Shown in pieces: positions 1-8,909 of a stretch of 64,000 nt of DNA. Below the pieces are notes generated by a model, which saw nothing but the letters and a program-made list of their open reading frames with translations, was not told where the DNA came from and did not search any database. Where the stretch lies: assembly GCF_000834055.1 (NCBI RefSeq), contig NZ_JXSQ01000009.1:50372-114371 (forward strand), read 5' to 3'. The first letter of the stretch is position 1, and every line of letters begins with the position of its first letter. The position numbers were made by a program, and so were the translations under genes. This DNA comes from Leucobacter komagatae. GTDB lineage: Bacteria; Actinomycetota; Actinomycetes; Actinomycetales; Microbacteriaceae.

Positions 1-162
1 GCCGATCTCACCCTGCTGTCGTTGCGCGATGGCCGCACCGGCGGCGGCCCGTCACCGGTCGGGGACGTACGCATGGCTATGGCAGCCGCTGCTGCGCCCG
101 AGGTCACCGTGGGACAGATCGCTGTCGGCGTGCAGGTCGAAGCAACCTTTACCGCTGAGTAG
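1..162 (+). CDS. SIMPL (DUF541) domain protein, C-terminal end only
   Basis: Frame 1 is open from the first base and ends at TAG 160-162, giving the last 53 residues of a protein whose start lies outside the window. The tail has a Met/Ala-rich stretch (MAMAAAAAPE) followed by a VTVGQIAVGVQVEATF strand. This is how SIMPL-domain proteins end: a final beta strand of the form vtvsasVevtF. SIMPL proteins are usually secreted or envelope-bound and their role in actinobacteria is poorly defined. The gene overlaps the convergent PucR gene by 14 bases. With so little sequence the family call is a resemblance and not a proof. Confidence 0.6.
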   Translation, partial: ADLTLLSLRDGRTGGGPSPVGDVRMAMAAAAAPEVTVGQIAVGVQVEATFTAE

Positions 163-1405
163 CAGGAGGCGCAGCGATCCGCATCGCCGTCCAGAGCTCC
201 GCCCGAGTGTCGGGTGAATCAATATCGCGCTGGAGCAGACTCGCGGCGGTGCGGATCCGCGCCCGCAACGTATGCCGGTGTATCCCGAGTTCTTCGGCTG
301 CGGGGGAGAGCTGACCGTTGTGCCTGAGCCACGCTTCGAGGCTGTGCTCGATCTCGTCGCTGTGGCGCTGATCGTGTGAGCGCACGGGGGAGAGGAAGCC
401 TGATGCGCGGCGACGCGCGTCCTGGCTCTCCCCGATGAGGGTCAGGAGGCCGGCGTGCATCGCTGGCCGGTACTCGACGATTTTCCCCGTGAGCATTCCT
501 GCCGCGGAGGGGCGCGGTTCCCCTGCGTTCCCCTGAGATGCTTCGCCCGCGCCGGCTATTGCTGCAGCTCGCGCGTGCTCGAGGGCGCGGTCGGCCTGAG
601 CGACGAGTTCCCCGAGGTCGTCCAGCGACCCGCGCTCCGAGAGCCCTCCTGGCAGGCCGCGGGTGAGCTTCCGCGCTGCCGATATTTTTGCCGCCTCTGC
701 GACGAGCAACACCCGCCCGTCAACGACGCCGGCCGCCGTGCCCTCCCCGAGTGCCCCCAGCCCGTGATCGTGTTGCGTCGGAGGGAACGCAAACACGGAA
801 ACCTGCCCGCGCGGAAGCCGGGGAAAGAGCGTGCCGGCCACGTCTTCCGCGAGGGCGCGATTGCCTGAGATGAGTAGCTTGAGCACCGCGGTGGCTAGCG
901 CCCCTTCGGAACGCGCGAAGCTCGACGATTTCGGCGAGCGGGATCGGGTGAGGCGATCGATGGTCTGCGCGTCAACGGCAGCATCGATGAGGCGAGCTGC
1001 GGCGCGGGTAATCGCGATGAACGGTGTGTCGTAGGGTACCCGGATGAGTGGCAGACCCAGTCGTTCGCACGCCTCAACGAGCGTTGGGGGGATCCTGTCC
1101 CACCGAATGCCGACGCCAACGCCGAGCGCGGTTGTCCCTGCGGCGACGAGGCGAGAGACGTACGCCTCTGCTGTGCGAATGCCGAGCGTGCCCTTGAACT
1201 GCTCGCCCGTGGTGAGCAGCACCGTGCGGGGGGTGAGGAACGGTGCGGGATCCGCGAGGTCGCTCGAGTGGACCCACTGCACGGTGCGGGAGCCCGTCTC
1301 GTCATCGCCGCCCGCAACGACGACGAGGCCGAGCTCGTAGTCCCGCAAGAGGGTGTCGAGGTCGATCCAAGAGTGGATTGCCGGTTCGGCGAAATATGGC
1401 ATCAT
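149..1405 (-). CDS. PucR-family transcriptional regulator, probable regulator of gabTD
   Basis: A 418-residue regulator. The N-terminal half resembles the PucR ligand-sensing domain (VLLTTGEQ near residue 65; LGLPLIRVPYDTPF near residue 118). The C-terminus carries the PucR-type helix-turn-helix (SLEAWLRHNGQLSPAAEELGIHRHTL split around residues 350-385). It is divergent from gabT, with 114 bases between the two starts. In Corynebacterium glutamicum a PucR-type protein (GabR) controls gabTDP, so control of gabT-gabD is the natural inference. The start is uncertain: TTG 1408, ATG 1405 and ATG 1402 are consecutive. ATG 1405 is chosen; a CATAAT box (complement of 1414-1419) lies 8 bases upstream, which suggests a leaderless or nearly leaderless mRNA. 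Confidence 0.85.
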   Translation of the reverse strand: MMPYFAEPAIHSWIDLDTLLRDYELGLVVVAGGDDETGSRTVQWVHSSDLADPAPFLTPRTVLLTTGEQFKGTLGIRTAEAYVSRLVAAGTTALGVGVGIRWDRIPPTLVEACERLGLPLIRVPYDTPFIAITRAAARLIDAAVDAQTIDRLTRSRSPKSSSFARSEGALATAVLKLLISGNRALAEDVAGTLFPRLPRGQVSVFAFPPTQHDHGLGALGEGTAAGVVDGRVLLVAEAAKISAARKLTRGLPGGLSERGSLDDLGELVAQADRALEHARAAAIAGAGEASQGNAGEPRPSAAGMLTGKIVEYRPAMHAGLLTLIGESQDARRRASGFLSPVRSHDQRHSDEIEHSLEAWLRHNGQLSPAAEELGIHRHTLRARIRTAASLLQRDIDSPDTRAELWTAMRIAAPPATQR

Positions 1406-1424
1406 CAATCGCCATTATGGCATC
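1395..1424. promoter_or_regulatory. Direct-repeat and palindrome operator candidate between pucR and gabT
   Basis: TATGGCATC occurs at 1395-1403 and again at 1416-1424, exactly 21 bases apart, about two helical turns. The second copy overlaps the palindrome GCCATTATGGC (1411-1421). The first copy covers the regulator's start codons and the second its probable -10 box. The arrangement fits a site used for autoregulation and for control of the divergent gab genes. Binding is inferred. Confidence 0.4.
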
Positions 1425-1519
1425 TCCGGCTGAGGGTCTGCGCTCGTATCCTGGGAGGTATCAAGCGCACCGTCGGCAATCGGCTGTGCGGCAACACCAC
1501 ACCTCGTAAGGAGACATCC

Positions 1520-2854
1520 ATGACTCTCACCGGCGGCCCTTCACTTCCGCAGGAGCGCAAGCTCGTCACCAGCATCCCCGGCCCGAAGTCGCAGGAGATG
1601 CTCGCACGCAAGAACGCAGCGGTTCCCGCCGGCGTCGGCGTTGCGCTCCCCGTCTCCATCGTCGCAGCAGGCGGCGGCGTCATGGTTGACATCGACGGCA
1701 ACTCGCTCATCGACCTTGGTTCAGGCATCGCAGTGACCGGCGTCGGCAACTCGGCACCCGCCGTAGTCGAGGCAGTCACCGCGCAGGTCCAGCAGTTCAC
1801 CCACACCTGCTTCACCGTCACCCCTTACGAGGGCTACATCGCCGTCGCCGAGAAGCTCAACGCGATCACCCCGGGCGACCACGAGAAGCGCACCGCGCTG
1901 TTCAACTCGGGCGCAGAGGCAGTAGAGAACGCGATCAAGATCGCTCGCCACTTCACCAAGAAGAACGGCGTCGTTGTCTTCGATCACGCGTACCACGGCC
2001 GCACGAACCTCACGATGGGTATGACGGCGAAGAACATGCCGTACAAGGACGGATTCGGCCCGTTCGCCCCTGAGGTGCACCGCGTAGCGACCTCGTACCC
2101 GTACCGCGACGGCCTCACCGGCGCAGAGGCAGCGCAGGTTGCCATCACGCAGATCGAAAAGCAGGTCGGCGCGAACAACCTCGCAGCAATGATCATCGAG
2201 CCCATCCAGGGCGAGGGCGGATTCATTGCTCCGGCTGAGGGCTTCCTCCCCGCGCTGCAGGAGTGGGCAACCGCCAACGGCGTTGTCTTCATCCTCGACG
2301 AGGTGCAGACCGGCTTCGCTCGCACCGGAGACCTCTTCGCTGCGAACCACGAAGGCGTCGTTCCTGATCTCGTGACGACCGCTAAGGGCATCGCGGGCGG
2401 CCTTCCGCTGTCAGCAGTCACCGGCCGCGCCGAGATCATGGATTCGGCGCACGCAGGCGGCCTCGGCGGCACCTACGCAGGCAGCCCGATCGCGTGTGCA
2501 GCTGCCCTCGCAACGATCGACACCTACGAGGCAGAGAACCTTGCCGAGCGCGCAAGCGAGATCGGCGCGATCATCAGCGAGTTCTTCACCGAGCTGCAGA
2601 AGACCGACGACCGCATCGGAGATATCCGTGGCCGCGGCGCAATGATGGCAGTCGAGTTCGTCGAGTCGGGCACCAAGACCCCGGCTGCCGCGCTCACCGG
2701 CGCGATCGCGAAGCACGCAGGGAACGAGGGCGTCATTCTCCTCACCTGCGGCACCTACGGCAACGTCGTACGTTTCCTGCCGCCGCTGTCGATCTCGGAC
2801 GACCTGCTGCGCGAGGCGCTCCAGATCGTTGCCGACGCACTCGCAGCGAACTAA
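1520..2854 (+). CDS. gabT: 4-aminobutyrate--2-oxoglutarate transaminase
   Basis: This 444-residue class-III PLP aminotransferase moves the amino group of GABA to 2-oxoglutarate, giving succinate semialdehyde and glutamate in the cytosol. Visible features are the cofactor-site FNSGAEAVENAIK (near residue 130), the DEVQTGFARTG segment with the conserved Asp that contacts the PLP pyridine nitrogen, and TTAKGIAGG with the Schiff-base lysine. Length is normal for GabT. The frame is open further upstream to 1268, but ATG 1520 sits just behind the ribosome site AAGGAGA (1508-1514) and matches the family N-terminus. gabD follows 45 bases later, so the two steps of GABA degradation form one operon, probably under the divergent PucR-type regulator. 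Confidence 0.95.
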   Translation: MTLTGGPSLPQERKLVTSIPGPKSQEMLARKNAAVPAGVGVALPVSIVAAGGGVMVDIDGNSLIDLGSGIAVTGVGNSAPAVVEAVTAQVQQFTHTCFTVTPYEGYIAVAEKLNAITPGDHEKRTALFNSGAEAVENAIKIARHFTKKNGVVVFDHAYHGRTNLTMGMTAKNMPYKDGFGPFAPEVHRVATSYPYRDGLTGAEAAQVAITQIEKQVGANNLAAMIIEPIQGEGGFIAPAEGFLPALQEWATANGVVFILDEVQTGFARTGDLFAANHEGVVPDLVTTAKGIAGGLPLSAVTGRAEIMDSAHAGGLGGTYAGSPIACAAALATIDTYEAENLAERASEIGAIISEFFTELQKTDDRIGDIRGRGAMMAVEFVESGTKTPAAALTGAIAKHAGNEGVILLTCGTYGNVVRFLPPLSISDDLLREALQIVADALAAN

Positions 2855-2899
2855 CTCCCGGTAACCCGCAGCAACACCAGGCTGAAAGGACACCCAATC

Positions 2900-4366
2900 A
2901 TGGCTCTCAAGCCCAACGAACAGGAACTCCTCGACCGCGTCCCATCAGGGCTCGCGATTGGTGGCAAGTGGGAGGACTCCACCTCCGGCGCGACCTTCGA
3001 CGTTCGCGATCCAGCAACGGGCGAGGTCATCAAGACCATCGCTGATGCAACGGTAGAAGACGCGGTGCGCGCACTCGACTCGGCAGTTGCCGTGCAGGAC
3101 GAGTGGGCAGCAACGTCGACGCGTGAGCGCTCGAGCATTCTCCGCCGCGCATTCGATCTCCTCATGGAGCGCAAGGAAGAGTTCGCGCTGCTCATGGCTA
3201 TGGAGATGGGCAAGCCCATCGCTGAAGCCCGCGGCGAAGTGAACTACGGCGGCGAGTTCCTCCGCTGGTTCTCGGAAGAAGCTGTGCGCGTGCGCGGCGA
3301 CTACCGTCCGAACCCAGAGGGAACAGGCAACATGGTTGTCTCGCACATCCCCGTCGGGCCGTGCTACTTCATCACGCCGTGGAACTTCCCCCTCGCAATG
3401 GCGACCCGCAAGATCGCTCCGGCCCTCGCAGCGGGTTGCACCGTCGTTATCAAGCCGGCAGCGCTCACGCCCCTCACGACTATGTTCTTCGCGCAGCTGC
3501 TCGAGGATGCAGGCCTCCCGGCCGGCGTCGTGAACGTGGTGCAGACGTCGAAGTCGAGTGCGCAGTCGAGCGCGCTACTCTCCGACACCCGCCTGCGCAA
3601 GCTCTCGTTCACCGGCTCAACCCCGGTCGGCGTGACGCTGCTTCAGGCCGCCGCACAGAACGTGCTTCGCACCTCGATGGAGCTCGGCGGCAACGCCCCG
3701 TTCGTCGTGTTCGAAGACGCTGACCTTGACAAGGCAGTGGAGGGCGTACTGCTCGCGAAGTTCCGCAACATCGGCCAGGCATGCACCGCTGCGAACCGCA
3801 TCATCGTGCACGAGTCCGTCGCTGACGAGTTCGCTCGTCGTGTCGGCGAGAAGGTCTCGGCAATGTCGATCGGCCGCGGCGCGGACGAGGGCAACGACAT
3901 CGGCGCGCTTGTCGAGGAGAAGGCAGTCGCAAACACGGCTCGTCTCGTCGCAGACGCAGTGGAAACCGGCGGGACCATCGTCACCGGTGGCGAAGCGATC
4001 GATGGCCCAGGCTACTTCTTCCAGCCGACGGTTATTGACAAGCTCAGCCCGCAGTCGGCGATCATGCGCGAGGAAATCTTCGGTCCGGTCCTCGGCATCA
4101 TCCGCTTCTCCACCGAGGAGGAAGCAATCGAGCTCGCGAACGCGACCGAGTACGGCCTCGTCAGCTACGTCTTCACCGAGAACATCGCTCGGGGACACCG
4201 CATGATCGAGAAGCTCGAAACCGGCATGATGGGCCTGAACACCGGCATCGTCTCGAACGCTGCAGCACCGTTTGGCGGGCTGAAGCAGTCGGGCATCGGC
4301 CGCGAGGGTGGCTTCGAGGGCATCCACGAGTTCCTCTCAACGAAGTACACGCTCATCCCGCGCTAG
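2900..4366 (+). CDS. gabD: NAD(P)-dependent succinate-semialdehyde dehydrogenase
   Basis: A 488-residue aldehyde dehydrogenase that oxidises succinate semialdehyde to succinate, completing the GABA shunt. The dehydrogenase core is complete: the cofactor segment TPWNFPLAM (near residue 158), FTGSTPVG (near 235), the general-base glutamate in MELGGNAPF (near 260), the catalytic cysteine in GQACTAANR (near 294), and EEIFGPVLG (near 395). An AAAGGA ribosome site lies about 10 bases before ATG 2900. It lies downstream of gabT on the same strand and is followed by a strong hairpin terminator, so gabT-gabD is probably a complete two-gene operon. Coenzyme preference cannot be read from the sequence. 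Confidence 0.94.
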   Translation: MALKPNEQELLDRVPSGLAIGGKWEDSTSGATFDVRDPATGEVIKTIADATVEDAVRALDSAVAVQDEWAATSTRERSSILRRAFDLLMERKEEFALLMAMEMGKPIAEARGEVNYGGEFLRWFSEEAVRVRGDYRPNPEGTGNMVVSHIPVGPCYFITPWNFPLAMATRKIAPALAAGCTVVIKPAALTPLTTMFFAQLLEDAGLPAGVVNVVQTSKSSAQSSALLSDTRLRKLSFTGSTPVGVTLLQAAAQNVLRTSMELGGNAPFVVFEDADLDKAVEGVLLAKFRNIGQACTAANRIIVHESVADEFARRVGEKVSAMSIGRGADEGNDIGALVEEKAVANTARLVADAVETGGTIVTGGEAIDGPGYFFQPTVIDKLSPQSAIMREEIFGPVLGIIRFSTEEEAIELANATEYGLVSYVFTENIARGHRMIEKLETGMMGLNTGIVSNAAAPFGGLKQSGIGREGGFEGIHEFLSTKYTLIPR

Positions 4367-4390
4367 TTCACAGCGCTGAGCGGTAATACG

Positions 4391-4422
4391 AGTGCGGCCC
4401 GGGTCAATGACCCGGGCCGCAC
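4391..4422 (+). terminator. Terminator of the gabT-gabD operon
   Basis: Perfect inverted repeat: AGTGCGGCCCGGGTCA at 4391-4406 pairs with its complement at 4407-4422, giving a GC-rich stem of about 14-16 bp with a tiny loop. It begins 24 bases after the gabD stop. The following U-tract is weak, as is common in high-GC actinobacteria. Confidence 0.8.
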
Positions 4423-4605
4423 TTGTGCGTTGCGGCCCGGGGCTGATGTGGGCGGGGCGCGTGAGCAGGGGGAGAGGATCCGCGATTCCTCTGCAAACGG
4501 CGGAAGTGAGGCCGTTTCCCTCGGATTTCGCACTAAGGAACGCCGTTAACCGAGATATCGCAGCGCGCCCGGGCCGAGATGCTGGCCGGGCACGCGGATC
4601 GATGC

Positions 4606-5241
4606 CTACGGAGTTGCTGGCTCCGACCACCACAGGACAGTTTCACCGTAGGCGCGATCTCGAATGGGTACGAGGCCGTGAGGGAGCGTCGGTTCGGGGG
4701 AGCGGCTGCTCCGCTCAACGAGCACGATTGCGTCGGGCTTGAGGAGCGGGGCGAGCGAGGTGAGGTTCGCGGTGAGCTCCGCCTCGCTGAGATCGTACGG
4801 CGGGTCGAGGAGCGCGACGTCCCACGTCTTGCGAGCGGCTGCGCCCGCATCGGGGCCAAGCTTCGACAGCTCGCGGTCGAGGAACGTCTGCACAGCGTGA
4901 CGTTCGATTTTCACCGTCGGCGAAGGTGCTGGGGATGCATCGCGCGCAGCCTTTCCTGCTCCCCAGGCTTGAAGTACGGTGGTCGCGTTTCGCGAAGCGA
5001 CTCCCGCAGCCTGAGGGTGTTTCTCAACGAGCGTCACCGCCGCCGCACCCCTGCTCGCTGCCTCAAGCCCGAGCGCCCCAGAGCCGGCGTAGAGGTCGAG
5101 CACGTGTGCCCCGTCGATAACTCCCCACGACTCCAGCGCAGAGAAGATGGCCTCGCGGACGCGGTCGCTTGTTGGTCGAGTGCCAGCCTTGGGTACTTCG
5201 AGCCTGAGTGATCCCGCCCGGCCCGCGATAATCCGTGTCAC
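4606..5241 (-). CDS. rsmD: 16S rRNA (guanine-966-N2)-methyltransferase
   Basis: A 211-residue SAM-dependent methyltransferase that modifies G966 of 16S rRNA in the 30S subunit. The N-terminus (MTRIIAGRAGSLRLEVPK, then RPTSDRVREAIFSAL) is the RsmD signature. Motif I is VLDLYAGSGALGLEAASRG (near residue 47) and the catalytic motif IV is LLDPPYDLSEAE (near residue 143). The start is GTG at 5241. The gene lies 3 bases behind the tyrosine-phosphatase gene and is almost certainly co-transcribed with it. In many actinobacteria rsmD sits between recG and coaD; here it is on the opposite strand about 4 kb before recG. Confidence 0.93.
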   Translation of the reverse strand: MTRIIAGRAGSLRLEVPKAGTRPTSDRVREAIFSALESWGVIDGAHVLDLYAGSGALGLEAASRGAAAVTLVEKHPQAAGVASRNATTVLQAWGAGKAARDASPAPSPTVKIERHAVQTFLDRELSKLGPDAGAAARKTWDVALLDPPYDLSEAELTANLTSLAPLLKPDAIVLVERSSRSPEPTLPHGLVPIRDRAYGETVLWWSEPATP

Positions 5242-5244
5242 GGG

Positions 5245-6096
5245 TCAACCCGCCGAAACGAAGCGGTCGCGCAGCACCTCGAGGCGATGCGCGTCGAGGC
5301 CGAGACCACGCGTGAAGTACTCCTCGATGGTGCCGTAGCTTGCACGCATCGCGTCGAACGCAGCTTCAAGCATCTCGGGCTGCACAGTGAGTACGGGGCG
5401 GAGCACATCGGGATCGATCCCGTGTGCCTCGGCGCGTGCGAGCATCGGTTCGATCATTGGCAGGATGTCGGTGTTCGTGAGCAAGTAGTCCGCAACAATG
5501 GTCGCCTCATCTGCGCCGAGCAGCGCAAGGAAGGACGCAGCGGCCCACCCCGTGCGATCCTTACCCGCTGAGCAGTGAAAGAGCGTTGGAGCGTAGTCGC
5601 CCTCCTCGGTGAGCGCACTGTAGAACTCCCGGTATGCAAGCAGGGCAGAGTCGGCTGTGACAAAGTGCCGGTAGGAGTCCTGCAGCAGCGCGATGCCGCG
5701 GCCGCCGCCGATAGTTTCAGTGATCCCGCGCACGACCTCCGCGGCCTTCTCTGGCGAGAGTTCGCGCTGGCCTCGGTCACCGGGCATACCGATGTGCGCA
5801 AGGCTTGCAGCGATGCTGTTCGGCTGGTCGCCGAGCACATCAAAACTCACGCCCACGATTGCATCTGGGAGCACATCCGGTGCGCTCTTTCGTTCACCCG
5901 CGGTGCGGAGGTCAGCGACGCGCCGGATCCCGAGATCGATCAGCGTTGCGCTGTCTTCCTCGGAGAGTGCCCCGAGCGTCGCGGAACGGAAGATCGTGCC
6001 GTGAGCAACGGTGCCGCCCGCCACGGGGAGGCCACCGAGGGATCGAAAATTGGGAACGGTTGCGAGATGGACGCGGCGGTCTGAAAGTTCGGTCAC
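5245..6096 (-). CDS. Tyrosine-protein phosphatase (Y_phosphatase3 / dual-specificity type)
   Basis: A 283-residue cytosolic phosphatase. The N-terminal FRSLGGLPVAGG and IFRSATLGALSEED segments and the active-site loop FHCSAGKDRTGWAA (near residue 195; Cys nucleophile, Arg of the P-loop) place it in the tyrosine/serine phosphatase family of actinobacteria that includes M. tuberculosis PtpB. Substrates may be phosphotyrosine proteins or phosphoinositides; this cannot be decided here. The start is GTG 6096, with TAGTCT (complement of 6103-6108) exactly 6 bases upstream, which fits a leaderless transcript. It heads a two-gene unit with rsmD. Its -10 box lies inside the terminator hairpin of the upstream surface-protein gene. 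Confidence 0.88.
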   Translation of the reverse strand: MTELSDRRVHLATVPNFRSLGGLPVAGGTVAHGTIFRSATLGALSEEDSATLIDLGIRRVADLRTAGERKSAPDVLPDAIVGVSFDVLGDQPNSIAASLAHIGMPGDRGQRELSPEKAAEVVRGITETIGGGRGIALLQDSYRHFVTADSALLAYREFYSALTEEGDYAPTLFHCSAGKDRTGWAAASFLALLGADEATIVADYLLTNTDILPMIEPMLARAEAHGIDPDVLRPVLTVQPEMLEAAFDAMRASYGTIEEYFTRGLGLDAHRLEVLRDRFVSAG

Positions 6097-6101
6097 CTCT
6101 T

Positions 6102-6140
6102 CAGACTACTCCCGGTCACTCAGAAACCGGGAGTAGTCTG
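6102..6140 (-). terminator. Terminator of the surface-protein gene, overlapping the next gene's -10 box
   Basis: Perfect 15-bp inverted repeat CAGACTACTCCCGGT (6102-6116) / ACCGGGAGTAGTCTG (6126-6140) with a 9-base loop, just after the stop of the surface-protein gene when read on the minus strand. Its distal arm also contains the TAGTCT -10 box of the tyrosine-phosphatase gene, so termination and initiation share the same bases. Confidence 0.75.
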
Positions 6141-6147
6141 CGGCAGG

Positions 6148-8697
6148 TTATCCGCGAAACCTGTTGCTGCGCCGTCCGCTCGCGACCATGAGTCCCGCAC
6201 CGGCAGCGAGCAGGATCGCGCTTCCTGCAAGCAGCCCCCAGTTTGCGCCGCTGCCCGACACGCTCAGGTGATCGTCGGTGGCGGGTGCTGGGCTGGGAGG
6301 GCCAGCAGGACCGTTGGGATCCTCTGGGTCACCAAGATCTTCAGGATCGTTGGGGTCGTCAGGATCGTCTGGGTCGTCAGGATCGTCTGGGTCCTCCGGG
6401 TCGACAGGAGGAGCTACCTGGGCTACCTCGTATACGTAGCTGACCTTGGTCGCCTCAACGGCAAACACGCCCTCGGCGGCTCCGTCAATGCGGAGGAGTT
6501 CGTAGCCGTCGAACTCGAGGCGCTCGGTCGTGTACGGAGCCCCGATGGCACCGCGCAGCGTGAGCGGGTCGCCGAGCTGGTCGCCTGCGTCATCGACGTA
6601 CTCGACCGTTACGCTGCCCTCGGTAATAGGTGGCTCGCGCTGTTCCCACTGGGCGAACAGTTGGATACGTTCCGCCTGGAGCGAGATGTCGCCCGGCTGG
6701 TAGGAAGTACCCGAGCCGTCGGCGCTCGTGTTCCAGCCGGTGAATTCCATATCGGCCGGTGTAGTTGTTGGGGGCGCCTCCGTCTGCACGACCGATCCGA
6801 CTGGGGCGATCGCCCACACAATCGCCACCTCATCGCTGTTGCGCTGCACGATGCGGTTGCCGTCGAACGGCGCGTTCTCGTATGATTCCCAGTCGCCACC
6901 GTTCGGGTCAAATCTCACGATCGACTGCTGCACTGAGCCGGCGTGGGCGGGCTGGGCGACGGGGTAGCCGCGCTGGTCGGAGGCGATGCCAGCGGCAGCG
7001 GGGTATACGCCCCAGGCAATCCCGGTGAGTTCTTCCCCATCTGCCGGGTGGATCACGAAGGTGCCAGGAGTCTGCGTCAGGCTCGCGTTCGGGTCCCCAG
7101 CAACAACGCTGCTCCCGTTCGGTGCAGGGGCGGGTGTGTCGGTGCCGAGGACCAGGGCCGCGTTGATCACGGTCCTGTCGATGGCTTTCCCGTTGTCCAC
7201 ACCGATGTTGCTCGCCAGCGCCGCCGCCGGATCATCGGAGTCTGGTGAGATGATGCCAGCCTCAGCGTTCACCTGCCTGTATGCGCTCGTGGCTGGGGAG
7301 GCCCCTCGAGAGTCGAGCGTGTCGTTTCCGACAAAGAGATTGTGCGAGAGCGTGAGCGGCTGCACGGGGAGGGCAGCCTTGTCGCCGGCTGCGGAGACCG
7401 CGCCGCCGCGCTGCGTTGGCACAAGAACCAGATTGCCACGCTCGGCGATGTTGTTGATGAAGGTGTTGTGGAGCAGTGTCACCGGAGTGCCGAACGCCTC
7501 GATCGCGCCGCCGCCGCTGTTGTTGTCTACCGGGCTCTGCAGCCCCCGCGCGACGTTCTCAAAAAACGTACTGTTTTCGACGATGAACGAGGAACCCACC
7601 CCAGACTGCGCAAGAATCGCGCCGCCCTCGTCGCCTGCAGAGTTTCCGGTGAACGTCGTGCCCGTGATTCGGGTCTGCCCTGTCTGTTGCCCGGTGATCG
7701 GACGCTCGTTGACGGCGATAGCACCGCCGTCGTTGAGGGTGCTGTTGTTGCCAGCAATCGGCACGGTATTACGTTCGAATACACTGTCGCGGATGGTGAG
7801 CGTTCCGTCCATCTGATGGAACGCGATAGCGCCGCCGCGAGTGGTCGACAGATTGTCAGCGAACACCGACCGTTCGATGGTGAGGTGCGACTTGCCCTGA
7901 AGGCGGATGGCGCCGCCACTGTAGCCCGATGACGTTCCGTGGTTTTTCGCGAATGAGGAATCCGTGATTGTCGCAGCGATGCCGGTGGGCAGGCCGATGG
8001 CAGCGCTGTTGCCCGCGCGATTTCCGAGAAAGCTGGATCGTGTGACGTCGAGCGTTGCAACCCCCGCCAGGGCAAGTCCACTCGATCCGTCGATTCCAGA
8101 AAACTCGGAGTCTGACACCTCGACGGCGCCGATTCCTTCGATGCTCACACCGCCACCGCTCGTTCCGCCAGGAGCGCCAGCCGGGTTCGTTGGATTGTGG
8201 CCGATGAATGCGAGGCCATTGAGCGTCAGCGACTGGGCGGAGCTGCCCGAGAATCGGACGTGGGGGCCGGTAGTCCCGGCTTGGAGGGTGACCCGTGTCC
8301 GTGGAACCGCGCCCGTGAGGGTGAGTTCGACGCCGGCGGGGAGCGCGATGCTCTGCGTGCCGTCTGTCGCGGCGAAGTCCTCCGCAATCACGATCTCCGC
8401 CGGCCCGGGCTCGAGCGCTTCGACCGCACGTTTCAGTGCAGCCATGTCGCTCACCGCGCCGTCGTCGCTGACAGCGAAGCCTTCCGGCGCGGTGTCGTCC
8501 GCGCCGGGTGATTCGTCAGTAGTGTCGGTCGCTCCGCTTTCCAAGCTTTGAGGCTCCTCAGCGCGCTCTTGCGGGCTCACGGGCGTGCCTTCGGTCGCGG
8601 CGGATGCGGGTGGCACGGGCGATGTCGCGCCGAGCATGCCAACGACGAGCAGAGTGCTCAAGCCGCCGGCGAGTAGGAACGGTGACTTCTTGAGCAT
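6148..8697 (-). CDS. Secreted, probably wall-anchored right-handed beta-helix surface protein
   Basis: Predicted 849-residue surface protein. A signal peptide (MLKKSPFLLAGGLSTLLVV..., cleavage near PASA-A) is followed by a long region of repeated strand-turn units rich in VTRSSF, ITDSSF and NSTF patterns (about residues 100-500), typical of parallel beta-helix or pectate-lyase-like folds. Next come an InlB-type B-repeat region (FDPNGGDW ... FTGWNTSADGSG; about 593-693) and a MucBP-like domain (VEYVDDAGDQLGDPL; about 694-757). A DPDD-repeat wall-spanning linker (760-805) leads to LSVSGSG, a hydrophobic segment and the basic tail GRRSNRFRG. LSVSG looks like a divergent sortase signal; no canonical LPXTG is present. 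ATG 8697 with GGAGA upstream is preferred over in-frame starts at 8745 and 8865, which would put extra residues before the signal peptide. Confidence 0.8.
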   Translation of the reverse strand: MLKKSPFLLAGGLSTLLVVGMLGATSPVPPASAATEGTPVSPQERAEEPQSLESGATDTTDESPGADDTAPEGFAVSDDGAVSDMAALKRAVEALEPGPAEIVIAEDFAATDGTQSIALPAGVELTLTGAVPRTRVTLQAGTTGPHVRFSGSSAQSLTLNGLAFIGHNPTNPAGAPGGTSGGGVSIEGIGAVEVSDSEFSGIDGSSGLALAGVATLDVTRSSFLGNRAGNSAAIGLPTGIAATITDSSFAKNHGTSSGYSGGAIRLQGKSHLTIERSVFADNLSTTRGGAIAFHQMDGTLTIRDSVFERNTVPIAGNNSTLNDGGAIAVNERPITGQQTGQTRITGTTFTGNSAGDEGGAILAQSGVGSSFIVENSTFFENVARGLQSPVDNNSGGGAIEAFGTPVTLLHNTFINNIAERGNLVLVPTQRGGAVSAAGDKAALPVQPLTLSHNLFVGNDTLDSRGASPATSAYRQVNAEAGIISPDSDDPAAALASNIGVDNGKAIDRTVINAALVLGTDTPAPAPNGSSVVAGDPNASLTQTPGTFVIHPADGEELTGIAWGVYPAAAGIASDQRGYPVAQPAHAGSVQQSIVRFDPNGGDWESYENAPFDGNRIVQRNSDEVAIVWAIAPVGSVVQTEAPPTTTPADMEFTGWNTSADGSGTSYQPGDISLQAERIQLFAQWEQREPPITEGSVTVEYVDDAGDQLGDPLTLRGAIGAPYTTERLEFDGYELLRIDGAAEGVFAVEATKVSYVYEVAQVAPPVDPEDPDDPDDPDDPDDPNDPEDLGDPEDPNGPAGPPSPAPATDDHLSVSGSGANWGLLAGSAILLAAGAGLMVASGRRSNRFRG

Positions 8698-8909
8698 TCC
8701 GGATTCTCCATGGGTAGGAACTGTTGTGTGGCGTGGCGCTGTCATGCTGTCGAGGCTCTGATACTGGCGCTGCCGTGAAGTTGGCGCCGCCCCGTTGTCC
8801 CTACCGGTGAGCGCGGTCGAGTGGGCGACTACAGTTCCTTGGCAGCTCAGAGAGCCCGCCCGCATATCCGCCGTCCCAACACTGCGACACGAGCGAGCAT
8901 AGGAGCCTC

